From Bradyrhizobium frederickii (GTDB lineage Bacteria > Pseudomonadota > Alphaproteobacteria > Rhizobiales > Xanthobacteraceae), in assembly GCF_004570865.1 (NCBI RefSeq), contig NZ_SPQS01000005.1, positions 62,001 through 126,000 of the forward strand: a stretch of 64,000 nucleotides of DNA, given 5' to 3'. The translations under genes and the position numbers were made by a program. This document shows positions 31,969-41,957 of this stretch, in pieces. How positions within the stretch are numbered: position 1 is the stretch's first letter; every line of letters begins with the position of its first letter. The notes under the pieces were generated by a model, which searched no databases, was not told where the DNA came from, and saw only the letters and a list, made by a program, of their open reading frames with translations.

Positions 31969-33720
31969 ATGGCGATCCGCCGCCGCGATTTCCTGAAGTC
32001 TGCAGGCCTTGCCGCCGCATCGCTCGGTCTGCCGCGGCTTGCGCGCGGCGCCGAGACCGCGAGCATTTACGACATCGAGCGGTTCGGCAATGCGCGCATC
32101 CTGCACATCACCGACACGCATGCGCAACTGAACCCGGTTTATTACCGCGAGCCCAGCGTCAATATCGGCATCGGCGAGATGGCCGGACGGCCGCCGCATC
32201 TGGTCGGCCGCGCCTTCCTGGAGCGGTTCGGCATCCGCTCCGACAGCGCCGAAGCCTATGCCTTCACCTGTGTCGAGTTCGAGAAGTCGGCAGGCCGCTT
32301 CGGCAAGCTCGGCGGCTTTGCCCATCTGAAGACGCTGGTCGACCGCTTGCGCGGCGACGTCGGCGAGCAACGTTCGCTGCTCGTCGACGGCGGCGATCTC
32401 TGGCAAGGCACCGGGCTTGCCAATGTCATGCAGGGCCGCGACATGGTCGAGGTCGCCAATCTGCTCGGCATCGAAGCGATGACCGGACATTGGGAATTCA
32501 CCTATGGCGAGCAGGCGCTGCGCGACAATCTCGAGCGCTTCAAGGGCGAGTTCCTGGCGCAGAACGTCTTCCTGACCGAGGAAGCCGCGTTCAACGACGC
32601 CCTCGCCTTCGACAAGGCCACAGGGCGCGTGTTCAAGCCATCGATGATCAAGGAGATCGGCGGCCATCGGGTCGCGATCGTCGGCCAGGCCTTCCCCTAC
32701 GTGCCGATTGCGCATCCCAAGCGGTTCACGCCGGACTGGACCTTCGGCATCCGCGAGGAGGAATTGCAGAAGCATGTCGATGCCTTGCGCGGCACCGACA
32801 AGGTCGACGCGGTCATCCTGCTGTCGCACAACGGCATGGATGTCGATCTCAAGCTCGCAAGCCGCGTCACCGGCATCGACGTTATCCTCGGCGGCCACAC
32901 CCATGATGCCGTGCCGCAGCCGATCGCGGTGAAGAACGCCGGCGGCATCACGCTCGTCACCAATGCCGGCTCCAACGGAAAATTCCTCGCCGTGCTCGAT
33001 CTCGCCATCGACAGAGGCAAGGTCAGCGACGTTCATTATCATCTGCTGCCGGTTTATTCCGAGCTGCTGAAGCCCGATCCGGCCATGGCCGAGCTGATCG
33101 GCCGGCTGCGCGCGCCGCATGTGAGCGACTGGTCGGAGAAGATCGCAACGCCGGACCGCCTGCTCTACCGCCGCGGCAATTTCTCCGGACCGGTCGACGA
33201 GCTGATCTGCACCGCGCTCCGCACCGAGCTCGATACCGAGATCGCGCTGTCGCCGGGCTTCCGCTGGGGCGTCACCGCGCTGTCCGGCCAGGCGCTGACC
33301 ATGGAGGATCTGCTCGCGGGAACCGCGATCACCTATCCCGAAACCTATGTGCAGGAGATGACGGGCGCCCAGATCAAGGACGTGCTGGAGGACATCTGTG
33401 ACAACCTCTTCAACGCCGATCCCTATTACCAGCAGGGCGGCGACATGGTGCGCGCCGGCGGGCTCAGCTACACCTGCACACCGACCGCCGCGATCGGCAG
33501 CCGCATCTCGGATTTGAAGATCCATAATGGCAAAGCGATCAGCGCCGGCCATCGCTACAAGGTCGCAGGCTGGGCTTCGGTCACCGGCCAGCAAGGCGCA
33601 CCGGTGTGGGACGTCGTCGGCAAATATCTGCGCTCGGGCCGGATGTTTCAGGAGCGGCTCGGCTCCGGTGTCACGCTCAAGGGGGTCGACGATAATCCAG
33701 GCATAGCGGGACAGGGATGA
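31969..33720 (+). CDS. soxB: Thiosulfohydrolase SoxB
   Basis: Periplasmic dimanganese hydrolase of 583 residues that releases sulfate from the SoxY-bound thiosulfonate. A Tat signal (MAIRRRDFLKSAGLAAAS) starts the chain. Metal-site motifs are LHITDTHAQLNP, VDGGDLWQGTG, MTGHWEFTYG, LSHNGMDVD and LGGHTHDAVP, and the second domain has the FSGPVDELICTALRTELDTE region. Everything points to a full-length enzyme. It is followed by a four-base overlap with the DsrE-like gene. soxC and soxD do not follow. Confidence 0.96.
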   Translation: MAIRRRDFLKSAGLAAASLGLPRLARGAETASIYDIERFGNARILHITDTHAQLNPVYYREPSVNIGIGEMAGRPPHLVGRAFLERFGIRSDSAEAYAFTCVEFEKSAGRFGKLGGFAHLKTLVDRLRGDVGEQRSLLVDGGDLWQGTGLANVMQGRDMVEVANLLGIEAMTGHWEFTYGEQALRDNLERFKGEFLAQNVFLTEEAAFNDALAFDKATGRVFKPSMIKEIGGHRVAIVGQAFPYVPIAHPKRFTPDWTFGIREEELQKHVDALRGTDKVDAVILLSHNGMDVDLKLASRVTGIDVILGGHTHDAVPQPIAVKNAGGITLVTNAGSNGKFLAVLDLAIDRGKVSDVHYHLLPVYSELLKPDPAMAELIGRLRAPHVSDWSEKIATPDRLLYRRGNFSGPVDELICTALRTELDTEIALSPGFRWGVTALSGQALTMEDLLAGTAITYPETYVQEMTGAQIKDVLEDICDNLFNADPYYQQGGDMVRAGGLSYTCTPTAAIGSRISDLKIHNGKAISAGHRYKVAGWASVTGQQGAPVWDVVGKYLRSGRMFQERLGSGVTLKGVDDNPGIAGQG

Positions 33721-34175
33721 GGCGCGCGCAGATCCTATCCGCATTGATGCTGGCGCTGCTCGTCCTCGCCGCCGTCCCGCCGGCCTCGGCGCAACAGGTG
33801 CCGCTCCAGGACAAGCCATTCGCCGAGCACAAGATCGTGCTGCAGCTCTCCGACGGCGATGCGAGGAAGCAAGCACTGGTACTCAGCGTCGCCAACAACC
33901 TCCTGAAGGCCTACGCCCCCGACAAGATCGCGCTCGAAGTGGTGGCGTTCGGCCCCGGCATCGACCTCTTGCTGTCGGGCAGCGAGCGCCGCAAGCAGGT
34001 GGAAAGCCTGATCGCGCAGGGCGTGCGGTTCGACATCTGCCTCAACACGGTGGACACGATCGAGCGCGAGACCGGCAAGCGGCCGGAGTTCATCCCCGCG
34101 GCGACGCCGGTGCAGGTCGGCGTCGGGCAGATCCTGTTCCTGGCGGAGAACGGCTACACGCTGGTGAGGCCGTAG
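33717..34175 (+). CDS. Periplasmic DsrE-superfamily protein
   Basis: Protein of 152 residues with a signal peptide (about 1-25, ending PASAQQ). The mature domain fits the DsrE/TusD fold: KIVLQLSDGDARKQALVLSV, a VEVVAFGPG-like strand, and a single cysteine in GVRFDICLNT, at the place where sulfur-carrying DsrE and TusD proteins have their active cysteine. The gene overlaps soxB by four bases, so it is part of the sox operon. It may bind or transfer sulfane sulfur in the periplasm; this is an inference from fold and context. Confidence 0.78.
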   Translation: MRRAQILSALMLALLVLAAVPPASAQQVPLQDKPFAEHKIVLQLSDGDARKQALVLSVANNLLKAYAPDKIALEVVAFGPGIDLLLSGSERRKQVESLIAQGVRFDICLNTVDTIERETGKRPEFIPAATPVQVGVGQILFLAENGYTLVRP

Positions 34176-34207
34176 GACTCCGTCCCACGGCGCCCCACGT
34201 GCTCAGT

Positions 34208-34307
34208 GTCATTCCCCGCGAAAGCGGGGAATCCAGTACTCCGCAGCTTCTCCGTATCTCACTTCGGCCTCTGGAATACTGGATCGCCCGCCTTCGCGGG
34301 CGATGAC
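34208..34307. repeat. Family F double-hairpin repeat
   Basis: Begins gtcattccccgcgaaagcgg and ends ggatcgcccgccttcgcggg with gatgac. The core matches the copy at 19519-19619 (ctggaatactgg). It separates the sox operon from the persulfide dioxygenase gene. Confidence 0.82.
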
Positions 34308-34465
34308 AGCTGGGCGTGAGGCAATGGCATGGCCGACCGGCCTCCTACACCCGCACCGCAACAAAAATCTTCCAAACCCTCCCGCCCAAACAGTGAATTG
34401 CTTCTCTTTCCGGCCCGGAACGTAGTAGAATCCTCGAAATAAGTTCCACTGCCGGGCTTCCTGCC

Positions 34466-35503
34466 ATGATCTTCCGCCAGCTCTTCGACAGCGTTTCGGG
34501 CACCTACAGCTATCTCCTCGCCAGCCGCCCCGGCGGCGAGGCGCTGATCCTCGATCCCGTGCTGGAGAAGGTCGATCGCTATTGCCAATTGCTGCGCGAG
34601 CTCGACCTCAAGCTGGTCAAGGCAGTCGACACTCATCTGCATGCCGACCACGTCACCGGCCTCGGCGAGCTGCGCGACCGCACCCATTGCATGACCGTGA
34701 TGGGCGACCAGACCAAGGCCGACGTTGTGGCGATGCGGGTCGCCGACGGCGACAAGGTGACGATCGAGGGCCTGACGCTCGACGTGATGTACACGCCCGG
34801 CCACACCGACGATTCCTATTCCTATCTGATGGGCGATCGCGTCTTCACCGGCGACACGCTTCTGATCCGCGGCACCGGCCGCACCGATTTCCAGAACGGC
34901 TCCTCGCGCGCACAGTACGATTCGATCTTCAACCGGCTGCTGAAGCTGCCGGACGAGACCATGGTGTTCCCGGCGCACGACTACAAGGGCGACACCGTCT
35001 CCACCATCGGCGAGGAGAAGCGCTACAATCCCAGGCTCCAGGTGCGCTCGGTCGACGAATATATCGAGCTGATGGCCAATCTGAAGCTGCCCAATCCGAA
35101 GATGATGGACGTGGCGGTGCCCGCCAACATGCATGTCGGCCTGCATCAGGAGGAGCTGGAGAAGGAGGGCCGCGCGCTCAGCGCGGCCGAGGCGATCCGC
35201 AGTCTCGGCCGGCCGGATATCCTGCTGGTCGATCTGCGCGAGGGCAACGAGCGCGCCAAGCACGGCATGCTCGAAGGCGCACTCCATGCGCCGTATCAGT
35301 CGGTGGAGGAGAGCCTCAAGCCCGGCGGCATGCTGCGCGAGGTCGCAGCCGCCACCGGCCGCCGCATCGTGTTCTTCTGCGCCTTCGGCGAACGCTCGGC
35401 GATGGCAGTGGCCGCCGCCAAGGAGGCCGGCCTTGCCAATACGGCGCACATCGCCGGCGGCCTGGATGCCTGGAAGAAGGCCGGCGGGCCGCTCGTGCAC
35501 TGA
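34466..35503 (+). CDS. Persulfide dioxygenase (ETHE1-like) fused to rhodanese
   Basis: Cytoplasmic two-domain enzyme of 345 residues. The N-terminal metallo-beta-lactamase-fold domain is ETHE1-like, with the iron-binding motif THLHADHV (His57, His59, Asp61, His62), TPGHTDDSYSY and VFPAHDYKG. The C-terminal rhodanese domain (about 235-345) has active-site Cys305 in the loop FFCAFGERSAM. Together they should move sulfur between thiosulfate and glutathione persulfide and oxidise the persulfide to sulfite, as known for such fusions. It lies 290 bp after the sox operon on the same strand, linking periplasmic thiosulfate oxidation with cytoplasmic sulfane-sulfur disposal. A family F repeat lies in that gap. 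Confidence 0.92.
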   Translation: MIFRQLFDSVSGTYSYLLASRPGGEALILDPVLEKVDRYCQLLRELDLKLVKAVDTHLHADHVTGLGELRDRTHCMTVMGDQTKADVVAMRVADGDKVTIEGLTLDVMYTPGHTDDSYSYLMGDRVFTGDTLLIRGTGRTDFQNGSSRAQYDSIFNRLLKLPDETMVFPAHDYKGDTVSTIGEEKRYNPRLQVRSVDEYIELMANLKLPNPKMMDVAVPANMHVGLHQEELEKEGRALSAAEAIRSLGRPDILLVDLREGNERAKHGMLEGALHAPYQSVEESLKPGGMLREVAAATGRRIVFFCAFGERSAMAVAAAKEAGLANTAHIAGGLDAWKKAGGPLVH

Positions 35504-35589
35504 CGGCCGCGCGGCGGCTTGAGATAAGTCAGCCGCCGCCCACATATTCGGACTAGGATCGGATGCAGCATCACCATCCGGGACCAGCC

Positions 35590-35760
35590 ATGACCAAGAC
35601 CGCCAAGCCGAGCGAGCCGCCCAAGACTGCCAAAGAGAAGCCGGCGAACGACAAGGCGAAGAAGCCGCTGCCGGTCGACATCGACGACGACGATTACGAA
35701 GACGGCGACATCGCAACACCGAAGCGCGACCGGCACGGTCCGGACGACGAGCCGCTGTGA
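35590..35760 (+). CDS. Small charged hypothetical protein
   Basis: Predicted product of 56 residues, rich in Lys, Pro and Asp (MTKTAKPSEPPKTAKEKPAN and the acidic run DIDDDDYEDGD). It has no hydrophobic segment and is probably disordered. I do not recognise it. An upstream ATG at 35563 would add nine residues, including three histidines. GGGA just upstream of 35590 is a poor ribosome site, so whether it is translated is uncertain. Confidence 0.5.
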   Translation: MTKTAKPSEPPKTAKEKPANDKAKKPLPVDIDDDDYEDGDIATPKRDRHGPDDEPL

Positions 35761-35789
35761 AGGTGTGAAGCTTCCTCACGAACGGTGCG

Positions 35790-35943
35790 TCCCCTCCCCC
35801 CTTGCGGGGGAGGGTTAGGGAGAGGGGTGCCGCACGGCGCACTCTTTCGGGAGTGCGATGATCTCTTTGCACGGACGACGGACAGACCGTTTGCTGGGCT
35901 ACCCCTCTCCCCCGCCCTCCCCCGCAAGGGGGGAGGGAGCGCA
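35790..35943. repeat. Family B double-hairpin repeat
   Basis: Left hairpin cccctccccccttgcggggg and mirror block gggctacccctctcccccgc with right hairpin ccctcccccgcaaggggggag. It lies between the small gene at 35590 and the MFS gene at 36073. Confidence 0.85.
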
Positions 35944-36072
35944 GTGTGCCTCGCTGAAAGGAGTGAGCCTCTGCGGCCCCCGCCCGCACTACCTGCCATG
36001 CGCCTGCGTTCATGGACAAATAACCGCCCTTCGATAGTTTCCGCACCTCGCAGGGAGTGAAACGGAACTGCA

Positions 36073-37278
36073 ATGGTCGACATTCTCGCCGCACCGCAGC
36101 AAGGTAAGGCGGACAGCGCGCTGCGCACGCTGATCGGAATCTCGATCGCGCATTGGGTCAGCCATTTTCATCTGCTGGTCCTGCCGATGCTGTTTCCGTT
36201 TCTCAAAGCGCAGCTCGGCGTCGGCTATATCGAGCTCGGCTTCGCGCTCACCGTGTTCGCGGTAGTGTCCGGACTGACGCAGGCGCCGACCGGCTATCTC
36301 GTCGACCATTTTGGCGCGCGCAAGATCCTGCTGATCGGCCTGACGCTGGGCGGCTGCGCGCTGATCCTGCTCGGCCTGCATCTCAGCTACGTCTCGCTGA
36401 TCGCCTGCGCCGTGCTGCTGGGCCTCGCCAACAGCGTCTATCACCCCGCGGACTACGCGATCCTGGCCGAGCACATGGACGAGGCGCGAATGGGCCGCGC
36501 CTTCTCGATCCACACCTTTGCCGGCTTTCTTGGCGGCGCGGTGGCGCCGGCGATCGTGGCGGCGCTCGTCGCCCTGTCCGGCGGCGTCGGCGCGCTGATC
36601 GCATCGGGCGCGATCGGCATTCTGGTGGCAGTGCTGCTGCTCGTCATGAACATTCCCGACGCCGGCGCCAGCAAGACAAAGCCGGGCGCGGAGAACACGC
36701 CGAGGCAGGCCGTCATCACCCCGGCGCTGGTCACGCTGACGGCGCTGTTCATGCTGCTCAGCCTCTCCGTCGCCGGCATCAACAATTTCGGCGTCGTGGC
36801 GCTGATGAGCGGCTACAGCATCTCCTATTCGGCGGCCAACGTCATGCTGACGGCATTCCTCGGTGCCAGCGCCGTCGGCGTGCTCGCCGGCGGTTTTCTC
36901 GCCGATCACACCGAACGCCACGGCTATGTCGCGGCGGCCTGCTTTGCTGTCAACGCGGCGATCGTGCTGCTGATCGCGCTCGCGACGCTGCCCGGCTGGG
37001 CCTTGACCGCGGCGATGACGGTCGCGGGCTTCCTCTCCGGCGTGATCGCGCCCTCGCGCGACATGCTGGTGCGCAATGCCGCACCGGCGGGCGCCGCGGG
37101 CCGCGCTTTCGGCATCGTCTCCACCGGCTTCAATCTCGGCGGCATCGTCTCACCGCTGCTGTTCGGCTGGATCATGGACCAGAGCGCGCCGCGCTGGGTG
37201 TTCGGCGCGTCCGTGATCTTCATGGTCGCCACCGTGGTGCTGTCGCCGTTCACGGAACGGAAGCGGGCGAAGGCGTAA
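36073..37278 (+). CDS. MFS transporter (Fsr-like class)
   Basis: Major facilitator carrier of 401 residues with about twelve membrane segments. The opening ISIAHWVSHFHLLVLPMLFP and the phrase GLANSVYHPADYAILAEHMD resemble fosmidomycin-resistance-type (Fsr) carriers. The loop 2-3 motif is GYLVDHFGARKILLIGLTLG. Loop 8-9 carries GGFLADHTERHG. The substrate is unknown and resistance is not implied. It converges with the MFS gene at 37338, leaving a 59-bp gap. Confidence 0.87.
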   Translation: MVDILAAPQQGKADSALRTLIGISIAHWVSHFHLLVLPMLFPFLKAQLGVGYIELGFALTVFAVVSGLTQAPTGYLVDHFGARKILLIGLTLGGCALILLGLHLSYVSLIACAVLLGLANSVYHPADYAILAEHMDEARMGRAFSIHTFAGFLGGAVAPAIVAALVALSGGVGALIASGAIGILVAVLLLVMNIPDAGASKTKPGAENTPRQAVITPALVTLTALFMLLSLSVAGINNFGVVALMSGYSISYSAANVMLTAFLGASAVGVLAGGFLADHTERHGYVAAACFAVNAAIVLLIALATLPGWALTAAMTVAGFLSGVIAPSRDMLVRNAAPAGAAGRAFGIVSTGFNLGGIVSPLLFGWIMDQSAPRWVFGASVIFMVATVVLSPFTERKRAKA

Positions 37279-37337
37279 CCACGGCGAAGAGTCGTAGCGC
37301 GAAACTGGTCACTCCGGAGTGGGCGATTCGCGCCCTC

Positions 37338-38687
37338 TTACGTCGGCGACACCGCGCCCTTCAGCGCGGCCGCCTGTGCCGCGGCACCACGCCTCAACCT
37401 CGCCTTTTCCGTGTTCGGCCAGAGCAGCAAGAGGCCGAGCAGGCCGGAGCCGACCATGATCACGGCGTTGATGGTGAAGCCGGTCATGTAGCCGTCGAGC
37501 GTGCTGCCGGCACGCTGGATCGTCGCCCCCATCACCGCCGGCGCGATGATGCCGGCCAGCGTGTACAGCGCACCGTAGATCGCGAGGATGGCGCCGCGCT
37601 GCGAGGTCGGCGTGAACTCGCCGAGCATCGGCGGACAGACGACATAGATCGCCCCGCACAGGCCGGAGCCGACCACCAGCAGTGCGATCTGCAGGCCCGC
37701 ACCCTGAACGTGCGGCATCATGGCCAGGATCAGCCCACCGATCGCCAGCGGCACCGAGCCGAGCACGCCGCGTGCCACGCGCGTGTTGTAGCCGCGCGCC
37801 ATCATCACCTGCGAGATCCAGCCGGTGAGAATGACGATGGTGGCGCCGAACACCCAGGGCAGGATCGAGATGAAGCCGGCCTGGCTCTGCGAGAAGCCGA
37901 GCCCCTTGACGATGAACGGCGTGAACCAGGTCAGGCCGAGCGACAGCGCCCAATAGGCACCGAAGGTCGCCGCGACGCAGCCGATGAAGGTGCGAGAGGT
38001 GAGCAGTTGCAGGTAGGGAATCTTCTGCTCGGTCTCGGCAAGGACCTGCGTGTCCTCCAGCGGCCCTTCCTTGCCGAGCGCAAGCCAGGCACAGACCCAG
38101 ATCAGGCCCACGATTCCGAGCGCACCGAAGGCATAGTGCCAGGAATGATTGACGATGATCCAGTTCAGCGCCGGCACCGCCAGGATGACGCCGAAGGCCG
38201 AGCCCTGCGACAGGATCGCGGTCGGCAGCGTGCGCTTCTCGTCGGGGAACCATTTGTAGATGGCGTGCGCGGCGACCGAGAAGGCCGGGCCTTCGCCGGC
38301 GCCCAGCACGATGCGGCAGATCAGGAGCGTGGTGAAGGAGACGGTGCCGACCATCGGAAACTGCGCCAGAGCCCAGATCACCGCGAGCGTCAGCAGCACC
38401 CAGCGCGTCGGCACCTTGTTGACGATGAAGCCGACCACGATGGCGGCGATCGAGAACAGGAAGAAGAACGAGGAGCCGAGTAGGCCGAACTGCTCCGGCG
38501 AGAGCTTCAGATCGGTCATGATCGGCACACCGGCGAGACCGACGACGATCTTGTCCGCGAAGTTCACGACCATGAAGAGAAAGAGGAGAAATGTAACGGT
38601 CCAGGCGCCCTTCGGCGTTGGCTTCGCCGAATCCCTGGACTCCCCTGCCGTCCTGCCCGCCGCATGGGGCGTTCCCTGAGCGCTCAT
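37338..38687 (-). CDS. MFS transporter (anion:cation symporter class)
   Basis: Major facilitator carrier of 449 residues. The sequences FLLFLFMVVNFADKIVVGLA and RIVLGAGEGPAFSVAAHAIY, and the loop KWFPDEKRTLPTAILSQGSA, are typical of the anion:cation symporter subfamily that moves organic anions such as hexonates, glucarate or aromatic acids. I chose ATG 38687 because GGGGAGA lies just upstream; the longer frame adds a basic extension without a ribosome site. It diverges from the AttEFGH-like operon at 38845. Confidence 0.88.
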   Translation of the reverse strand: MSAQGTPHAAGRTAGESRDSAKPTPKGAWTVTFLLFLFMVVNFADKIVVGLAGVPIMTDLKLSPEQFGLLGSSFFFLFSIAAIVVGFIVNKVPTRWVLLTLAVIWALAQFPMVGTVSFTTLLICRIVLGAGEGPAFSVAAHAIYKWFPDEKRTLPTAILSQGSAFGVILAVPALNWIIVNHSWHYAFGALGIVGLIWVCAWLALGKEGPLEDTQVLAETEQKIPYLQLLTSRTFIGCVAATFGAYWALSLGLTWFTPFIVKGLGFSQSQAGFISILPWVFGATIVILTGWISQVMMARGYNTRVARGVLGSVPLAIGGLILAMMPHVQGAGLQIALLVVGSGLCGAIYVVCPPMLGEFTPTSQRGAILAIYGALYTLAGIIAPAVMGATIQRAGSTLDGYMTGFTINAVIMVGSGLLGLLLLWPNTEKARLRRGAAAQAAALKGAVSPT

Positions 38688-38844
38688 CGTTCTCCCCGCA
38701 TGTCCTTTCTGGCACTTTTTTGATTTGGCCATCTTGGAATCCAACAACGAAGCTAACAACGGCTTCGAAACCAACGCAACCCGGCATTTCCGCAGCAAGT
38801 GTGCTACGCCACGAGTCCGTTAATTCCGTCCGGCGCCATTCATC

Positions 38845-39494
<650 letters not shown>

Positions 39495-39498
<4 letters not shown>

Positions 39499-41957
39499 GA
39501 CGCGCTCTCTGGATCCTCGCGGTGCTGCTCAGCCATTGGCGGCGGCACAAGATGCAGTTCGCGACGCTTCTGGTCGGGCTGATCGCGGCGACCGCGCTGT
39601 GGAGCGGCGTGCAGGCCATCAACCAGCAGGCCCGCACCGCCTATGACCGCGCCGCGGCGACGTTCGGGGGCACCCGCACGGCGATGCTGGTCGCGCCACA
39701 TGCAGCGACGTTTCCCCAAGAGTTGTTCGTAAAACTCCGCCGCGCCGGCTGGCCGGTGTCGCCGGCGCTGGAGGGACGGGTCCAGATCAACGGCCGCTCC
39801 ATACGCTTGCTCGGGATCGAGCCGGTGACGTTGCCGGTCGAAATCGGCAACGCGCCGCGCCTCGGTGCTGCGGATTTGGGAAGTTTCGTGGCGGCGCCGG
39901 GCCAGACCTTGGTGGCCCGGGAGACGCTGAGCGACTTGCAGGAAGCGGAAGGCGCGGCACCGCTGATCAGCAACGGCGCAACGCTGCCGCCGCTGCGCGT
40001 GCTGCCGCATCTGGTGCCCGGCGTGCTGGTGGTCGACATCGGCGTGGCGCAGCGCCTGCTGAACAAGCCGGATCAGCTGTCGCGGCTGCTGATCGGCAAG
40101 CCGAAGAGCAGACCTGCTCCGCTCGCAAGCATTGTCGGCGACCAATTGCAGCTGATCGAGCCGACCGCGGAGACCGAGCTGGAGCGCCTCACGGACAGCT
40201 TCCATCTCAACCTCACGGCGTTCGGCCTGCTGTCGTTCTTCGTCGGCCTCTTCATCGTCAACTCAGCCGTCGGCCTCGCCTTCGAGCAGCGGCTGCCGAT
40301 GCTGCGGACGCTGCGCGCCTGCGGCGCCTCGGCGCGGCTCGTCAACACCGTGCTGGTGGTCGAGCTCGTCGCGCTGGCGCTGGTCGCGGGATTGATCGGC
40401 CTCGTGTGCGGCTATTTCATTGCCGCCGTGCTGCTGCCCGACGTCGCGGCGTCGCTGCGCGGGCTCTATGGCGCGCAGATCCCGGGGCAGCTCAGCCTGC
40501 GGCCCGAATGGTGGCTCGCCGGCATCGGCATCAGCATTGCGGGCGCGCTCGTCGCGGCGGCGACCAGCCTGATCAAGGCGATCAGGATGCCGGTGCTGGC
40601 AACGGCGCAGCCGCGCGCCTGGCAGCAGCGGCAGCGCCGCTGGCTGGTCCTGCAGAGCTGCGCGGCCGGCGCCGTGTTCGCGGTCGCGCTGCTGCTGCTT
40701 CGTTATGGCGAATCACTGATTGCGGGCTTTGGCTTGCTCGCGGCCCTGATGCTCGGCGCGGCCTTGATCCTGCCGGCCTTGCTCGAGCTCCTCCTGCTCG
40801 CGGGCCAACATGCCGCGCGAAGACCGCTGGCGCTGTGGTTCTGGGCGGACAGCCGGCAGCAGCTGTCCGGATTGTCGCTGGCGCTGATGGCGCTGTTGCT
40901 GGCGCTCGCCGTCAATGTCGGCGTCTCCATCATGGTGGAGACGTTCAGCCGCACCTTCCTCGGCTGGCTCAACGGACGGCTCGCCGCCGACGTCTACGTC
41001 AGTGCCTCCGACAATGCCCAAGGTGTCGCGATCCGCAACTGGCTGAAACAGCGCGGCGAGGTGCAGGCGATCCTGTCCGGCGGGCGCGCCGAAGCGCAGC
41101 TTCAGGGTCAGCCGGTGGAGCTGCTCGGCCTGCCCGATCACGCGCTCTATCGCGAGCGCTGGCCGCTGCTGGACGCCGCGCCGCGGGCCTGGGCCCGGCT
41201 CGTGCCCGGCAACTCCGCCTTCATCAGCGAGCAGCTCAGCCGCCGCCTGAATCTGCGCATCGGCGACGTCGTCGAGGTGCCGGCACCGGGCGGGACCTGG
41301 GAGCTCGACATCGTCGGGATCTACGCCGATTACGGCAATCCGAGGGGGCAGCTGACCGTGAATGTCGCGGCCTTGATCCGGCAGTTTCCGCAGACGCCGC
41401 AGACGCGGATCGGCCTGATCGTCGCGAAGGAGAACATCTCGGGCCTGATCGCGGCGTTGCAGAAGCAGTTCGCGCTCGACGACCGCAGCGTCGCCGACCA
41501 GGCGACGGTGAAGGCGGAATCGATCCGCATCTTCAACCGCACCTTTGCGGTGACCTCCGCGCTGAATGCCCTCACGCTCGGTGTCGCCGGGATCGCGCTG
41601 TTCACGAGCCTGCTCACGCTGGCGAATTCCCGTCTGCCGCAGCTCGCGCCGCTGTGGGCGATCGGCATCACGCGGCCGCGCCTTGCCGCGATCGAGCTGA
41701 CCAAGACGCTGTCGGTGGCGCTGTTCACGGCGCTGCTGGCGGTGCCGCTCGGCCTCCTGGTGGCATGGTGCCTGATCGCGATCGTGAATGTGAAGGCATT
41801 CGGCTGGCGGCTGCCGTTCCATGTGTTTCCGGAGCAATTGATCGGGCTGGTCGCGGTGGCGCTGCTGGCCTCGCTGCTGGCGGCCCTCCTGCCGGTCGTG
41901 CGGCTAGCGCGGATGCAGCCGACAAGTCTCGTCAAGGTGTTTGCCAATGAGCGCTGA
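39495..41957 (+). CDS. FtsX-type ABC permease (fused AttF-AttG-like)
   Basis: Permease of 820 residues holding two FtsX-type modules in one chain. The first has an N-terminal membrane segment (about 16-36), a periplasmic domain, and helices around 235-370 (SFFVGLFIVNSAVGLAFEQR then LRTLRACGASARLVNTVLVV, the typical coupling motif). A second set begins near residue 450 and ends with the module around 690-815 (ALFTSLLTLANSRLPQLAPL and later LLPVVRLARMQPTSLVKVF). It should form an ABC pump with the ATPase upstream and act on the lipocalin-like protein downstream or on its cargo. It overlaps the ATPase gene by four bases and the lipocalin gene by eleven. Confidence 0.88.
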
